Of a stretch of DNA of 64,000 nucleotides, positions 23,012-35,338 are shown one piece after another. The notes under the pieces are model-generated. The model searched no databases and was not told where the DNA came from. It worked only from the letters and a program-made list of their open reading frames with translations. The first letter of the stretch is position 1. Each line of letters begins with the position of its first letter. Both the position numbers and the translations under genes were made by a program. The DNA comes from Struthidea cinerea (Eukaryota; Chordata; Aves; Passeriformes; Corcoracidae): the NCBI GenBank assembly GCA_013397865.1, contig VZTI01005041.1:1155157-1219156 (forward strand). The letters run 5' to 3'.

Positions 23012-26000
23012 CTTGCAATTACTGTGGTATTTGTATTTCTAAGACTATGTATCTTCATATTCTACAACACAGCAAATAAAAACTTTTGAAAAAGGGTATA
23101 TGCAGTCTGACTAAGATAAGAAAGGCAGTGAAAAATGGGCTAAATATAAAAAACCAATTCATTTAGAAGAAAAATTCCAAAGAGTGTGATTTGGGTGAGT
23201 GTTCCAAGCAACCTAGTGGACCTGACTAAAAGAGGAATAAAAATTTGGAAAGGGAAAAAATAAATCCATTCAATGCTGCTACATGCTGAACATAATGAAT
23301 AGTTTTATTTTTAGAACTCTTAAATCTTCTATTTTGTTCTCTGAGAGAATGTTGATAAGACCTCAAGAGCACTGGAAAAATGATGATAAACAAGGATTTT
23401 TAGTTCACACTAATTTTCTTCTGAACTATTTGTAGGGCACAGTTTTGCCAAGTTTCCTTTCAAATCTGGGATTTACATTCGGTTGCTTCAGCAGCAACAG
23501 AGGAGTTCTATGCAAATAAAGTATCAATTAACCTGCTTTGTGGTTGCTGATTCAAAATAAAGCAAATTAAGGAAAGTCTTAGATATGCACCTGCCATCCC
23601 TTCCCTTCCTATCACATACTCACATAAAGTAGAATATAATCTCAAACTAGACTAGGAAAAGATCCTGCCAGAAATACAGTAACAATTGTGTGCTGTCTGG
23701 GAGATAGATGGAGTAAATTGGCCTTCCATGACATTATGCTCATATATAATGTGGTAAATTAATGTTGGCACTGCTCTTGGCTGTCTGCATTCACACCCAG
23801 AAATGTAGAATTCATTTAATTGGATGAATTTCAAGTAATACTGGGAACTTCTGCCAATAACCAAATTGAATCTGCCCAGAATTAGAAAGATACAGACCGT
23901 TCCTGCAGAGAAGTATTGAAAGGTTTGACAGACAATTGCTGACCTAAGCTAAAACGAGTATATGTTTCAGATTGAAAGTCAGAGCTACTCAATAGCTCAA
24001 TTATATAAAATCTCTGTCTATCCCTGTTTTAGGATATGTGCCTAATTAAAGAAGTGTTTCCCTTATGATTGATACTAGCATGACTAACACCCTAGAAACT
24101 TTTCTCTCCCAAAAGAATGTTAAATTTAACCATGACAATGGCTTTCTGTTAAGAGTTACCTACCTTGTACCTTTTTAGTTTATGTCAATCATATTTCAGA
24201 ATAATCTCATCAGTTACAAAATGTGATACTCTGGAGTGACAGATTGCTTATATGCTCTATATATAGAGAGAGTTTTTATACTATTTTACACTATATTGGA
24301 TGAAGAAATAAATTATCATATTTCTTAATATCATATGCTGATCATATTAATCTCATCAGGTTCATATGAATTTGTCACACATACCTTTAATAATGGCACT
24401 AGAAGTAGTGATATAACCTGTCTTATGTTCTCAGCTGACAGCACATTAGTCCAATATTCTTATTGATTAACCTTGACACTTTCTTTCTTTTTTTAGATCC
24501 CTCTTTTATACGTCAGATTCTATTTGTCCATTTCCGTAGTTGAGTGGCAAGGGAGATAAAATAAGATGAAATTCCATGAGCCAGAACAACTTAGTAAATA
24601 TGCTGCTTCAAACACCTCACCTGGCAGACTCAGTTTTCTCTATATGCAGAAAGGCAATGCATTACTTATAGCAGTTTCCATACCACAATTATTCTTACAT
24701 AAATAAAACAATATAAAAAAGCAGTACAAAAAGAGCATGTTCATCAGGTGCTTACACCTCTATTGTCACAAAATTAAATGGAGATTTTTTATATATTTTT
24801 TTCCTTGATAAGAACAGGTCAAGCTTCTGTAGATTAGGTCCAGCCATAATAAATGCTTATGGGGCGTATAGCTGGCATATTAGTAAAGTTGAAAAGAGAT
24901 TGCTATAATGCTTCAAGGTCATGTCACAACACTGGTTTAAAATACAGTGTTACCAAGAATTATCAACTACGGCACTTTAATTACAGACAAGGAAAATTTT
25001 AAATGACAGTTCTGCCCCTAAGCGTTTTCACAACAATTTAGATACCTGTTAACTGAATGACGCTAAACATTCACTTACATATTTGAAAAAAAAACCAAAC
25101 AAACCAAAAGAGGGTATATACCCATATTTGGTACAGTGCCAGACCACATGCAATCTCTGAAATCAGCAATACTGAGTTGGGAATAAACCTGAGTACGTTG
25201 GCATGCTCTGTGCACTTCATAGGCAGTATCAAATTAAGATCATCTCAAGGCATCTGCTCTACATCAATGGCCAGAGACTTCGTTCTCATTTGCACACATT
25301 TTTGTTGTGGCTGTTTATCTCCCATCGGAGTTCCATTTCCTGCCACCTATTGTCACCCTAACTCCTTCCCCTAATGTGGCTCTTATTTTTTGTATCTATT
25401 TCATGTGAAATGAGTGTGCAGAACAGCCAGATCATCATGCCCTATTTTTTCTCTCCTATAAAAAACAATCCTTACAGAACAATTTTTCTTTTCTTATTAC
25501 AGAAATAGCTGTCCTATGGACTTCTCAGATTGAGTATAATTTTAGAGTTCAGGCTGTGTAGGCTGGGAAATTCAGGTCACTTCATTATGTTTGTCATAAG
25601 GACAGATGCATGAGTTTTTGGAAAGATTGTTCTGTCTTTCTTTGCTTGGCTAATATTTACCATCAAAAGTTTAGACATAGAAGGGAAGTGGAAATCCAAA
25701 ATCCATTATTACATACAAAAGCTCTGGTGTATATTAGCTATGTATATATTTATGGATAAATATATGCAAAAATATGTAAAAGTATGCAAAACTGCATAGA
25801 TATAACCAAACTTCAGGAAGTGTCATTAAGTGTTAAGGCATCTGAGAGAAGCTCTATATGTAGGAAAGCCCGTACTATCCAATACACTGCCACAGAGGAA
25901 GAAAACTTCTTCCTTTGCAAAACAAAACTGCCTCTTCTCAGCAAGAAGCTAAAGATAGCTTGTCAATGAAAAAAAACACTTAAAGATCAGCATAATTTCT

Positions 26001-28485
26001 CCTTCAAATGGCAATCATTAAAAAAAAGCATGGACTTGTATTCTATATAATGGGAAAAATTGTAACTGTACTGTACTGATCCAGCACACCACATACAGTA
26101 GTGCTATAAAAATCTACCAGTGTTCACGTTGAGAACGCAAACATTTAGCTTTGTACAATCAAGATGAACAGCCTTTTGCGCAGCTCATAGTCAGTTTTGT
26201 AGAGCTGAACCAAAACTGCTTAGGAAGTGAGTGTGCTGTGGTCAGTGGAAAGAGGCACAAGATGCTCCCTCTTTTCACTTGTTGAGCAAAATAAAGAGAT
26301 GGACTTTTCATCAACCAGCAAAATAAGAGGAAGCCTATGGCATAGGGGAAGCCTGAAGAAAATATTTACAGGGAACTAATTTAGTTTGTAATCACAGTAA
26401 TGCTTGCTGGATCAGAGCCAATATTACTATATATGAGGTGATTTAGCAGCAAATGACAAGCCACACTGACTCTACCTAAGGAGTTATTTTTCAGAACCAT
26501 ATTACCTAAATGTCTGTAGTTATAAGGAAAACACACGTGAGCAACTGCAGGGCCCCCTTAAACCAGTTTTGATTTTCCACTGTATTCCCATGAGTTGCTG
26601 CAGTGTCCGAAAAGGGTTAGTTCTCTATCGAAGAACTGATGCTTGCATAGGAATGGAAACGGCAGAGACTAGAAAGTGTTAATGCACTTCAGATATTTTC
26701 TTCTTTAAGTCTCTACAGTCATAATGCAGCACGCATGATTTCTGCTTTGAGAATTTCACTAGGAAGAAAAGATTATAATTAATATTCCTTTGCTCATGAA
26801 TTCTATACTATCCCTGCTGTTCAGTGATATTTTCCCTGTAGTATAACAGAGTGTGAAATGACTAGTGATGCCTTCTGTTCCTGTCTTTCTCTTTACTGTC
26901 ACAGAGGCAAGACCTTTGGCTTTCTTCCTTCTTTTGGCAAAAAGAACTTAATAAACTTTGCTTCCTTTTTTTTCCTTTTCTTAAATTAGATTAAAGGATT
27001 GCAGTTCTGCCAATAACAAAATAAGTGGAGCCAAGAACTTTTTATCAATATGTGTATCTACGTACCACATTCAATCTCATAGATTATAGCCTTCAGAATA
27101 AGGTTACTCAACTAATTCATTTGGTGTACTTTTTTAAAGACAGACAATTTAGTAAAATTTAGTAACCAGGAAGAAATATTTATTATTTAGTATTTAGCTT
27201 CAGTGGTCCTTGGCCTACCAGATGCTACATGCTCCCTCCCTTTCAATGCACTGCGGCAGACATGCCGAAATACAAAATCTAAAGGACAGAAGGCAGTATC
27301 ACATTCAAATAATATTTACCATCTGACAACAGTCTACTGCAAAGTACCCCTGCTCTAATTAATGCCAAGGCCATACAAATATACACACATAGAGACAAAA
27401 AGCTGTGGCATACTGGGAGCTCTTGTGTTTCTGTATAAATGCCTCAAAAAATGCACTTAGAAAATTTATTGCTTTGTAAAATTGTGAGCCTTAATCCAGA
27501 CCTAGTTACTTCTACAAGCCAACTGGAAATGGACAGAGGACAGGACAGCAAAACTGGGAACCTGATCCTCTTGGCAGACAATATTTACTTGTTTCAAAGG
27601 CCAAAGACTTCTGCTTATTTGCTTCTTGTTTGCACTGGCAACCAATCTGAGCACTAGTTTATCAGGCAGCACTACCCACCCACGGTTTGACAGCTGAACA
27701 GCTGAGAAGAAGGAAGAGCTGGAGAAGGGCCAAAGGACCCTGCAGTGGCAGGGCACAGCTGACCCTACACAGGTGGATTAATGAATCTACAAGGATAGGT
27801 CTAGACAATCCCTATTAAAGATACCACTTCAGGTTGAAGGTGGTAGCAAGGAAACCTCAACCAACATTTTACCGGTATTGCTTACTGTATCCTTATCCAG
27901 GATTCTATGCAAAATTTTCTGACTATATTCCTTATGGACGCTGAAAAGGATTAAAAAAAATATCCTGGAGATATGGATTGGCTGTTACCAATTTTAATAG
28001 AATATAAAATATGAAGTAAATAAGATCAATTCTACTGTTAAGTAGTCTTTTAACTACTTATTTTTGTAAGCATGGATAAATACACAACATTTCCCCTGCC
28101 AATATTTAAACAGAAAAATATTAAGCTTTGTACAAAAGTTCAACTTCTTTCAAGTCCCTCTTGACTTTCCTTCAGGAGTTTAGAAACTAACTGCCTTCAT
28201 CGGCTACATATGCAGTGATGAAAGAAAAAAAGTGACGATAATAACATATATTGTTTTCACTCTTTTGTTTTATCTGTGAACATTCAAAGAATGTAAGAGA
28301 GATATTGAAAATTCTCTGATTAAACTCAGATTTTGATGCTCCAGTTTATAATCTCTGGAAATTCACTGAATGGAAGGGCATTTTAGGACATTAGAGGACA
28401 CACAGTCTTCCTTCTCACATGACTTTATTTCCCTTTAGACCTTCAAGTAAAAGATTTATAAATACAATTCAATTTTTAAAAATTT
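23012..28485. other. AT-rich noncoding DNA, no gene recognised
   Basis: The stretch holds a 14-bp palindrome CTCTATATATAGAG at 24255-24268, an A-run followed by CCAAACAAACC at about 25086-25110, and otherwise unstructured AT-rich DNA. All open frames are below 90 codons and lack motifs. No retroelement was recognised. Confidence 0.5.
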
Positions 28486-28543
28486 AACCAAAATTATAAT
28501 TTTTGAAATTATAATGTAATTTAAATAAATGATAATTTTGGTT
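28486..28543. repeat. AT-rich inverted repeat (12-bp arms, 34-bp loop)
   Basis: AACCAAAATTAT (28486-28497) is exactly complementary to ATAATTTTGGTT (28532-28543). Inside, AAATTATAAT occurs twice as a direct repeat (28491-28500, 28506-28515). It could be a small MITE relic, a matrix-attachment-type AT-rich element, or chance in AT-rich DNA. Confidence 0.6.
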
Positions 28544-29211
28544 GGATTTCATCCTAGTCTATTAAAAATAACCATTAAGGTTAAGATCAACAGCTCTTCT
28601 TGCCAAAGATTTTCTACAATATTTGTTTTCTAAAATATGAAATTTCATATTGCCTGTTCTTTCAGAGAAGGCCTGTATCACCAACATTTTACTTTTCAAG
28701 GAAATAGAGAGCCTGGAGGCAACTGAAGGAAGAAAAAAGATACTTGTAGGTAGTAGCCACATTTGTGCTTTACTTACTAAATAGTAAAATTAAGTAGTAA
28801 TCCACATTTAAAACAAATAATATGATATTATTTTTCTCCAGTTTTTGCAGTAATAAAAGACGGGAACAATCACACAAAAGCACCCCAGCTCATGCGAGCA
28901 ACCAGTAACAGAGTACCTGAGTTAGAAAAGTCAGGGGTTTTTATTTTTCCTTTTTTCTTAATTATCTCCACAGTATAGACACATTTTATGGTTAGCTAAT
29001 AAATGCCCAAGATAGGTGGAAGTGACTCCCTGGCAAAATTTGTTTCAATGAGATACAAAGGGCATGAACATCTGTTTTAATCTGTGTAACAAAACAGACC
29101 TAAAGAAGATGTGATTACTATTATATTATTAATGAAACAATATTTTAAAGTTTAGCAGGAAAATTCAAGGTGTATGTAATTTTTTATTCAATCTAAGAAA
29201 CAAATTTCAAC
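28544..29211. other. AT-rich noncoding DNA, nothing recognised
   Basis: Only short frames are present. It ends at the boundary of the LTR cluster. The last bases (TTTCAAC, 29205-29211) nearly match TTTCAAG after the outer LTR and may be a target-site duplication. Confidence 0.5.
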
Positions 29212-29641
29212 TGTGATGGACTTGTCTGAATACCAGGTGCCCCCCAAAGCCATTCCGTCACTCCTCAGATGGATTGGGGAAAGAAAATATAACAAAAGGC
29301 TCATGGGTTAAGATAAAGGCAGGAAGAGATCACTCAGCAGTCACTGTCACAGACAAAATAGAATCAACTTAGAGAAAAAACAATTGAATTTATTACCAAT
29401 CAAAATCAGAGTAGGATAATGAGAAATAAAACCAGATTTTAGAACACCTTTCCCCCACTCCGTCCCTCTACGCAGGCTAAATTTCACTCCCAAAATCTCC
29501 ACTTCCTTCTGCCCAGAGGTGCAGGGAATGGGAGCTTTGGACAGTTCTTCACAGATTGTCTTTGATGCTCTTTCTTCCTCAGTGGAAGGACTCCTCACTC
29601 TTCCCCTGCTCCAGTGTGGGTCCCTCCCACGGGATGCAGTC

Positions 29642-30185
29642 TGTTGCTTTCAGGGAGCTGGGGGTGAAGAACCCAGTGTGCTGCGGCCTTCCTAGAGAAA
29701 GCATCCCGCCAGGGAAAGGCTTTTCTAGAGGCTTCAGCAACTTCCCTGAGCGAGGGGTGATTTCAGCAAGTGTAGAGATTTCTCAGCTACAAGTGATTCC
29801 AGCCCTTGTGATTCCAGCTCTTTGTGAAATCAACCCGGCAGAACTCGGGGATAGAGAGACAGGAGCCTCGTATGGCAGTTCCACAGAGGTAGCTTTATTG
29901 TCCAGCAGCCTCTGTGAGGGGAAGGCCAGGGACGANNNNNNNNNNNNNNNNNNNNNNNNNNNNNNNNNNNNNNNNNNNNNNNNNNNNNNNNNNNNNNNNN
30001 NNNNNNGGGGTAGAAACCAGTTAGCCAACTGGGTACAAGGTATTACCATAAAGAATCAAGGCATGCTGGAGGTGGTTCACTTGGTCACCATAACCTAGAG
30101 ACAGGTTGCTTATCTCTGGTGCGAGTTTTTTTGGCCTCAGGCCCCTCTCCTCCAAGGGAGTGCCAAGGGCTCACGGCCCACCACA
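29642..30185 (-). mobile_element. Nested solo LTR of a second ERV family (6-bp target duplication)
   Basis: The insertion starts TGTTGC and ends CCACA on the plus strand and is flanked by GCAGTC on both sides (29636-29641 and 30186-30191). The outer LTR's pattern resumes exactly at the second GCAGTC. TG...CA ends plus a 6-bp duplication are typical of class II (ERVK-like) integration. On the minus strand there is an AATAAA signal (complement of 29894-29899) about 250 bases before the 3' end. The element spans 544 positions, of which 71 (29936-30006) are unknown bases, so the true length is uncertain. It is younger than the LTR it entered. Confidence 0.85.
29936..30006. other. 71-base assembly gap inside the nested LTR
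   Basis: A run of 71 unknown bases lies within the nested LTR, with GC-rich sequence on both sides. The gap could hide more or less sequence than shown. Confidence 0.95.
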
Positions 30186-30795
30186 GCAGTCCTTCAAGAA
30201 CAGGCTCTTCCAGCATGGATCCCCACAGGGTCACAGGTCCTACCAGCAAACTACGCCACTGTGGGCTCCTCTCTCCATGGGGCCACAGGTCCTGCCAGGA
30301 TCCTGCTCCAGCATGGATTTCCCATGGGAGCAAAGCCTCCTTCAGGCATCCACCTTCCTTGGCGTGGATGCCTCCCCAGGCTGGAGGAGGATGTGTGTTC
30401 CCCCATGGACCTCCCTGTCCTCAGAGGCACAGCTGCCTCACCATGGTCTGCACCAGAGGCTGCAGGGGAATCTCAGCTCTGGCACCTGGAGCACCTTCTC
30501 TCCCTCCTTCACTGACCTTGGTGTCTGCAGCGCTATTTCTCTCATATTCTCATCCCTATCTTCTCTGCCTGCTGTTGCACCAGCTTTCTTTTCCCTTCTT
30601 AAGTACATGATCCCAGAAGTGCTGCCACCATGGCTGTTGGGCTCAGCCTTGGCCACAGTTGGGTCTGTCTGGGAGCCATCGGGCGCTGGCTGTGTTGAAC
30701 ATGAGGGAAGCTTCTGTCAGCTTCTCACAGGAGCCACTCCTTTAGCCCCTCTGCTACCAAACCTTGTCACGCAAATTCAATGCAAAATTTACCCA

Positions 30796-31347
30796 TTTCA
30801 AGTGTATTCTTTTGGGCCCTGTAGAAGTACAAAAACAAATATCCAAGAACTTCTGAAATAGCTGAAGCTATTCTGTGTCACCTTTAATTTTTAAGCAGTT
30901 GATGAAACAGTGAATTAATTGGAACTGCTGAACCAACCCTAACCTTTTTTTATTTTCCCAAAGTTTTAACAACCTCGGTTTCCAAAAGAACAGTGCAAAT
31001 AAAAAGCTACATCTCTTGTTCTAGATATTTTTTTCCTTAGCCCAGAGGGACCAGAAGTATTATGGTAGGCTTCTAAAGGGCTAATGTACCTGAAAAGATG
31101 AACTGTCATATATTACTGTTTTAGGTTCACTGCACTGAGCTAAGCTATCTGTCTAATTTGAAAAATTGTAGTAAAGGAAGACTTGCACACAAAAATCTAC
31201 TTTACTGTGGATAGCTAACTTTCCCTGAATGCTTTAAAGTTTTGCAGTGTTTTGTACCTTCCCTCTTCCCTTTTAGATTCTCTATAGGTTGCATACAGAA
31301 TTCTGTTAACAACACAATTTTTTTATCATTTGTCAGGAATAAATAAC
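30796..31347. other. AT-rich noncoding DNA between two LTRs
   Basis: No gene or repeat was recognised in this spacer. Its last four bases (TAAC, 31344-31347) are the left target duplication of the next LTR. Confidence 0.5.
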
Positions 31348-31708
31348 TGTGTGGGAAGAGATAGGAATGAATTGAACTGCGGGCTGTGGGATGTGCCTGC
31401 AGAATGCCATGACAGGACAGGGAAGCTTGTCTCCACCTGACCTTGGAAGGAGGAGATGCCACTCAGCAGAGTTCTGCGGAGAGGAGCCTGCTGGAAGCTT
31501 CAGACGGGTGGGCAGAGTGTGATCACCCCCATGTAAGGACATTAAGAAAATTTGTTACTGACATGGCAATGTGTGATAGGTCGCTTAGTGGAAAATAGCA
31601 TATAAGGAAATACTGGGTCTTGAAGAGGTGTATAAAACCAGCTCGTTTCTTTGAATAAACATCTCAGATTCCCTCCCGGTCTTAGTCTGTGTCCTAGTCA
31701 TTACGTCA
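31348..31708 (+). mobile_element. Solo ERV LTR, plus orientation (361 bp)
   Basis: It starts TGTGTGGGAAG and ends TTACGTCA, flanked by the 4-bp direct repeat TAAC (31344-31347 and 31709-31712). A 4-bp duplication is typical of class I (gammaretrovirus-like) elements. In plus orientation it has a TATA box (TATAAAA, 31631-31637), a polyadenylation signal (AATAAA, 31654-31659) and a short T/C-rich 3' part, the order expected for U3-R-U5. GC content and CpG are above background. No internal viral genes are next to it. Confidence 0.85.
31631..31659 (+). promoter_or_regulatory. LTR core promoter and polyA signal
   Basis: TATAAAA at 31631-31637 is followed by AATAAA at 31654-31659. Both are in the sense orientation of the 361-bp LTR and appear intact, so the LTR could in principle still drive or end transcripts. 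Activity cannot be judged from sequence. Confidence 0.6.
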
Positions 31709-31712
31709 TAAC

Positions 31713-32647
31713 TGCTCAGCTATGCTGGGATTAGCTCTCAAGATTGTCTCTGAGGATATTAGAATCCAGAAGATCTATGGAAAAAGGACTGGATGCAGCG
31801 TTAGGAACAGAGCATTTTTACATATCTATTAACACAACAATCAAAGACTGATCTGAAAACATGCGTAAAGAAAGGTTGCAGGAATTTTTCTCAGTCACTA
31901 ATCTCTAATAATTCTCTGAGATATGCACTGAAACTGGGCCCCAAATGTTTTGAATGCACATACTTCCACGTTATATTCTTTGCTTAGTAACTTTGGAGTC
32001 ATTGTTCTTTTGCATACCAGTGAGGCCAAGATCCAGGTTCTGTTTCCCAAACCCTGGGGAGTCCAGGCAGAGAGCCAAAAGCACTTTCTCTCTTTTGTTG
32101 TGGCTTAACTGTCATCTCAGGTCGTCAGCTATGGATGACGAGAATGAGACAACTCAAGGTGGGTGTGTGTAAATGTTACCTTTATTTTCCTTCATTCTCA
32201 GCATCTCAACACCCAATCTCCTGACTGAGCGTGTGAAGTGCCAGAAGTTATATCCTGTCTGTCACAACACTTTGCATTATGCTCCTTAGGCTAGCAGCAG
32301 GAAGGTAAGCCGTTCACAGGAGCTGCTCAGATGGCTTCAGACCTCTGAGTTTTCAAACACTCTTCCAAATGCTGATTAGATAGTGTAGTGTCATTTCCTC
32401 CAGGAAAAAACTCACCAAACCTGGTAATAGCTCTCTAGACAAACACTCACAAATAAGATGACTAATAGTAAAGGATGCTGCACTGTTCTAACTGGATAAG
32501 GGAAAATTAACACGTAAGATCTTGTCAAGGAACATTTCCAAAGAATCCATTGTGTCTCTGAGAAATATTTCACTAATACTTCTCCTAGAATGTAAAAAAA
32601 TGCCTGTTTTATTGAATAATTTTTTATCAGTAACTAAGAAACCTAAT
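31713..32647. other. Noncoding DNA, no gene recognised
   Basis: The region around 31960-32300 is somewhat less AT-rich and contains a TTTATTTTCC motif that could be the reverse of a polyA signal, but no LTR ends or target duplication were found. It may be an old unidentified repeat. Confidence 0.4.
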
Positions 32648-32930
32648 ACAGGATCATTGAGCTGAAGAGGAACAAAAGAAATTATTCAGTCTAAGCCCTG
32701 GTCATGAAGTTGTTTGCAACACCACCAGTCATAGAGACTCCATAACTTGTGTGGACCACACATCTAAAAAGCTTCCGTAATATCCTCTTAAGTGCTGTAT
32801 TGTAGCTCTCTGCTCATTTTCTTACACTCTTGTTGATTCATTCCAAGTACCATTTTTTCTTTAAATGCAACACCCAAAGCTGAATACAAAATACTGAATA
32901 CTGATGCTTTGTCAGTGCTGAATATATGTA
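32648..32930 (-). mobile_element. CR1 LINE remnant (old)
   Basis: The plus strand follows the reverse complement of a CR1 3' region: AGGATCATTGAGCTGAAGAGG, a TCAGTCTAAGCCCTGGTC block, TCCATAACTTGTGTGG, and at the far end ACCCAAAGCTGAATACAAAA..., ACTGATGC and CAGTGCTGAATA, which match the CR1 'cccagaactgaatacaatactccag...caccagtgctgagta' series. It is heavily diverged and the recognition is from memory. Confidence 0.6.
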
Positions 32931-35338
32931 TAAAAATGGCCCAACCAACAAATATGGGGCAAAAATACATCGAAAAAGAGTTTGAGGAATTTAGTTTAAA
33001 ATATTTAATAAATCATTTAGTTTGAATCACATGTGACCTGAACAATCACCATTTACAGGCACTCAGTACAGTTAATTGATTCTGAGGGTAAATGAAGTGA
33101 CTTCCTCATGGATAGGTTTAATATGTAATTAAAGTATTTGATTATCATGCAATATTTTCAAATTCTGTATTATGGAATAGTGGCATTTGATAGTTTAATG
33201 TTTGTGTTTCTCCTTTGTGAAACATACAGTTTAAGGACTAGGCATTACAGGCTGCATACTAAACTTAGATGTGTCCAAGCAAATGATTCTGCAGAAATGG
33301 AATTATCCCAGATATAGATTGGTATGAATGTAATTGATCATACTGTGTGCTTTGACAAAGGTAAATATACATAAACTGGAACATCCAACAAAATATTCCA
33401 ACACAAAAGTGAGTTTTAATAACTTTTAATAACTCCTCCATAACTTCAAAAAAATCTCTTAACAATATGCAAAACACAAAAGTCTACATGTTCTGATAAA
33501 AGTAAATCAAAATGTCAGAGATTCAAAAGCAATTTACAAGATAATAGCACAGAGTTAACGTGGGAAAAGAATGATTTGGTGGGTAAGGCATTCTTTTGAC
33601 ATGCAGATGAAACAAAGTTAACTATGTTTAAGGTCAGGTGTTTAGATACATTTCCCTTATTCAGGGCAGAACAGTTATCTGGCAAATATCGAAAGCAGAA
33701 AATTAGGTCGTTTGAAGTAATATCACTAATTTTAAATAAGTTATTATTTTTCTCTACCTTTTACATTAATTTCTTTCTCATAATAGGAGTTTAAGAAATA
33801 TCAGATCTCACTAATAATGGGGCATAAGCAAGTCTCAGAGCCCATGATTTAGGAGTTCTGATGGTGTGGCCCCAGATCTCTGATACCAGCTTCCTATTTT
33901 GAGAAAAGAGGTTCCAGTCTCACTCAGGGTACTTAGCTAACCCTGCAAATAGAAATAAGTGAAAAATAGGTCATATTGTGACGTATTATTCATTTAAGAA
34001 GGAATGTCATAACTATAGGCAGTCATTGAGCAGCTTCCCCTCCTATTACATGAACCATAAAAGCAGGAAAAGGAAGGTACAAGGCAACAGTTTAAAGACA
34101 GTTTAAAAAACAAGTCTGCTACTACTAAAGTACTCAAGCACTTCTGCATCAGTGCTGCGCAAATCTGTTGCACAAATCTGCTTTTTAGGGCCTGTGAGCC
34201 TCCATATTCCTGCTGCCTAACTCAGAATAGAGGTGGCTAAAAAGTATTGATGAGATTCACCATCAACTTTTCATTTTTCATTTGCATCCAGAACTTAGTG
34301 AAAATGTGATCCTCTAGCATGCAGCAGCATGTTTTCTACTCAGAACCTGATATTCTCAATTTTGAAATTTTTTGTACAGTTAGAATAGGGAAAAAATAAA
34401 AGCCATTAAAACCTTATCATTAGAAACAAACCAACTTCATCCACTATTTATTGTGTCTACAGCCACAGACCAAGAATATTTGGTAGCCATGTGTTGATAG
34501 TTTTCTTCCCTAAACTTAAATTGTTCAAAATATTGTGGATTAAAACATCAGGTGAGAAAATAATGAAGAAAATATCAAATAGCAGACAAAACCCCCAGAC
34601 TTTCATCTCTATTTAGTCAATGTAGATATTTGTGTACACTAGACAACTTTTCATTTTAAAACATCATATGCTATATGACTTGTAGCTGGTGAAAACCTGA
34701 TTATTTGTACACATTTACATTACAAGTCTCTATATTATCTATATCCAGATATTTAGGAAATCAGAGTTACAGCAGCTTCTTAATTTCTTATTTTCCTGAA
34801 TATGACATTAGAGACAAAGTAATGGTATGGATGAAATTATAAGTTAATAAAAAGTGCATATGCTTGAAATACTTTAAGATTTATTATTAATATCAACACG
34901 TGTACATTCTATAATCACTTTTTTATTTGCTCATCATAAACACAGAGAAATAGCAAACAATATCACTCAAAAATGCATCAGAAGAGAGCAAGAAGGTAAA
35001 ATAAAACTTTGTATCATTTTTGCTGCTAGAAAATATCCTTTTATCTGGATCAGCCTAGTTGGCTCCCATAATCTTGCCATGAGCAGAACAATAACATACC
35101 AGTTTTCCACCTGCACTGTGGTCCTTTCCTTCATTTGGTACCAGCATTGAAGTGCAAAGCTAAAATACACAGCCTTCAGTATCACTTCCAAGTTATTTAC
35201 ACCACTCTTGAAATACAAAATGGACAGAACTTAATAAGATACCTCAGCAAAACCATTACCATTTTATCAGATCAACAGAGAGAAGAAGTAATTTGAATCT
35301 TTACTTATGATGTACAAGAGAATAAGCCCAGAAAAATA
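32931..35338. other. AT-rich noncoding DNA, no gene recognised
   Basis: Only short open frames without motifs are present. No retroelement was recognised. Confidence 0.55.

Larger units (their letters stand above)
29212..30795 (-). mobile_element. Solo ERV LTR, minus orientation, interrupted by a nested LTR
   Basis: On the plus strand the element starts TGTGATGG and ends TTTACCCA. Flanks TTTCAAC and TTTCAAG match at six of seven positions. On the minus strand an AATAAA signal lies near the 3' end (complement of 29389-29394), followed by TCTGTGACAGTGACTGC-type U5 sequence. Repeated CTCCAGC(A/G)TGG / CCCAC(G)GGG blocks at 29600-29640 and 30190-30380 resemble a common avian ERVL-like LTR family that I know from memory. 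Removing the nested copy (29642-30185) and one 6-bp duplication leaves about 1.03 kb, the length I would expect. No gag, pol or env sequence flanks it, so it is a solo LTR. The 251-codon open frame across 30106-30861 is incidental to this LTR. Confidence 0.85.

Noticed and set aside
26150..26350. AATAAAG-containing segment as a transcript end or LTR
   Set aside because: The motif is common in AT-rich DNA and no supporting structure was seen.
29556..30098. 180-codon frame spanning the 71-base gap
   Set aside because: It crosses unknown bases and lies inside two LTRs in antisense orientation.
30106..30861. 251-codon plus-strand frame, the longest in the window
   Set aside because: It runs through the nested LTR end, the outer LTR and its flank, antisense to both. 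LTRs do not code in this region and the frame exists because the DNA is GC-rich.
31960..32300. Possible antisense LTR (TTTATTTTCC motif)
   Set aside because: No convincing ends or duplication.
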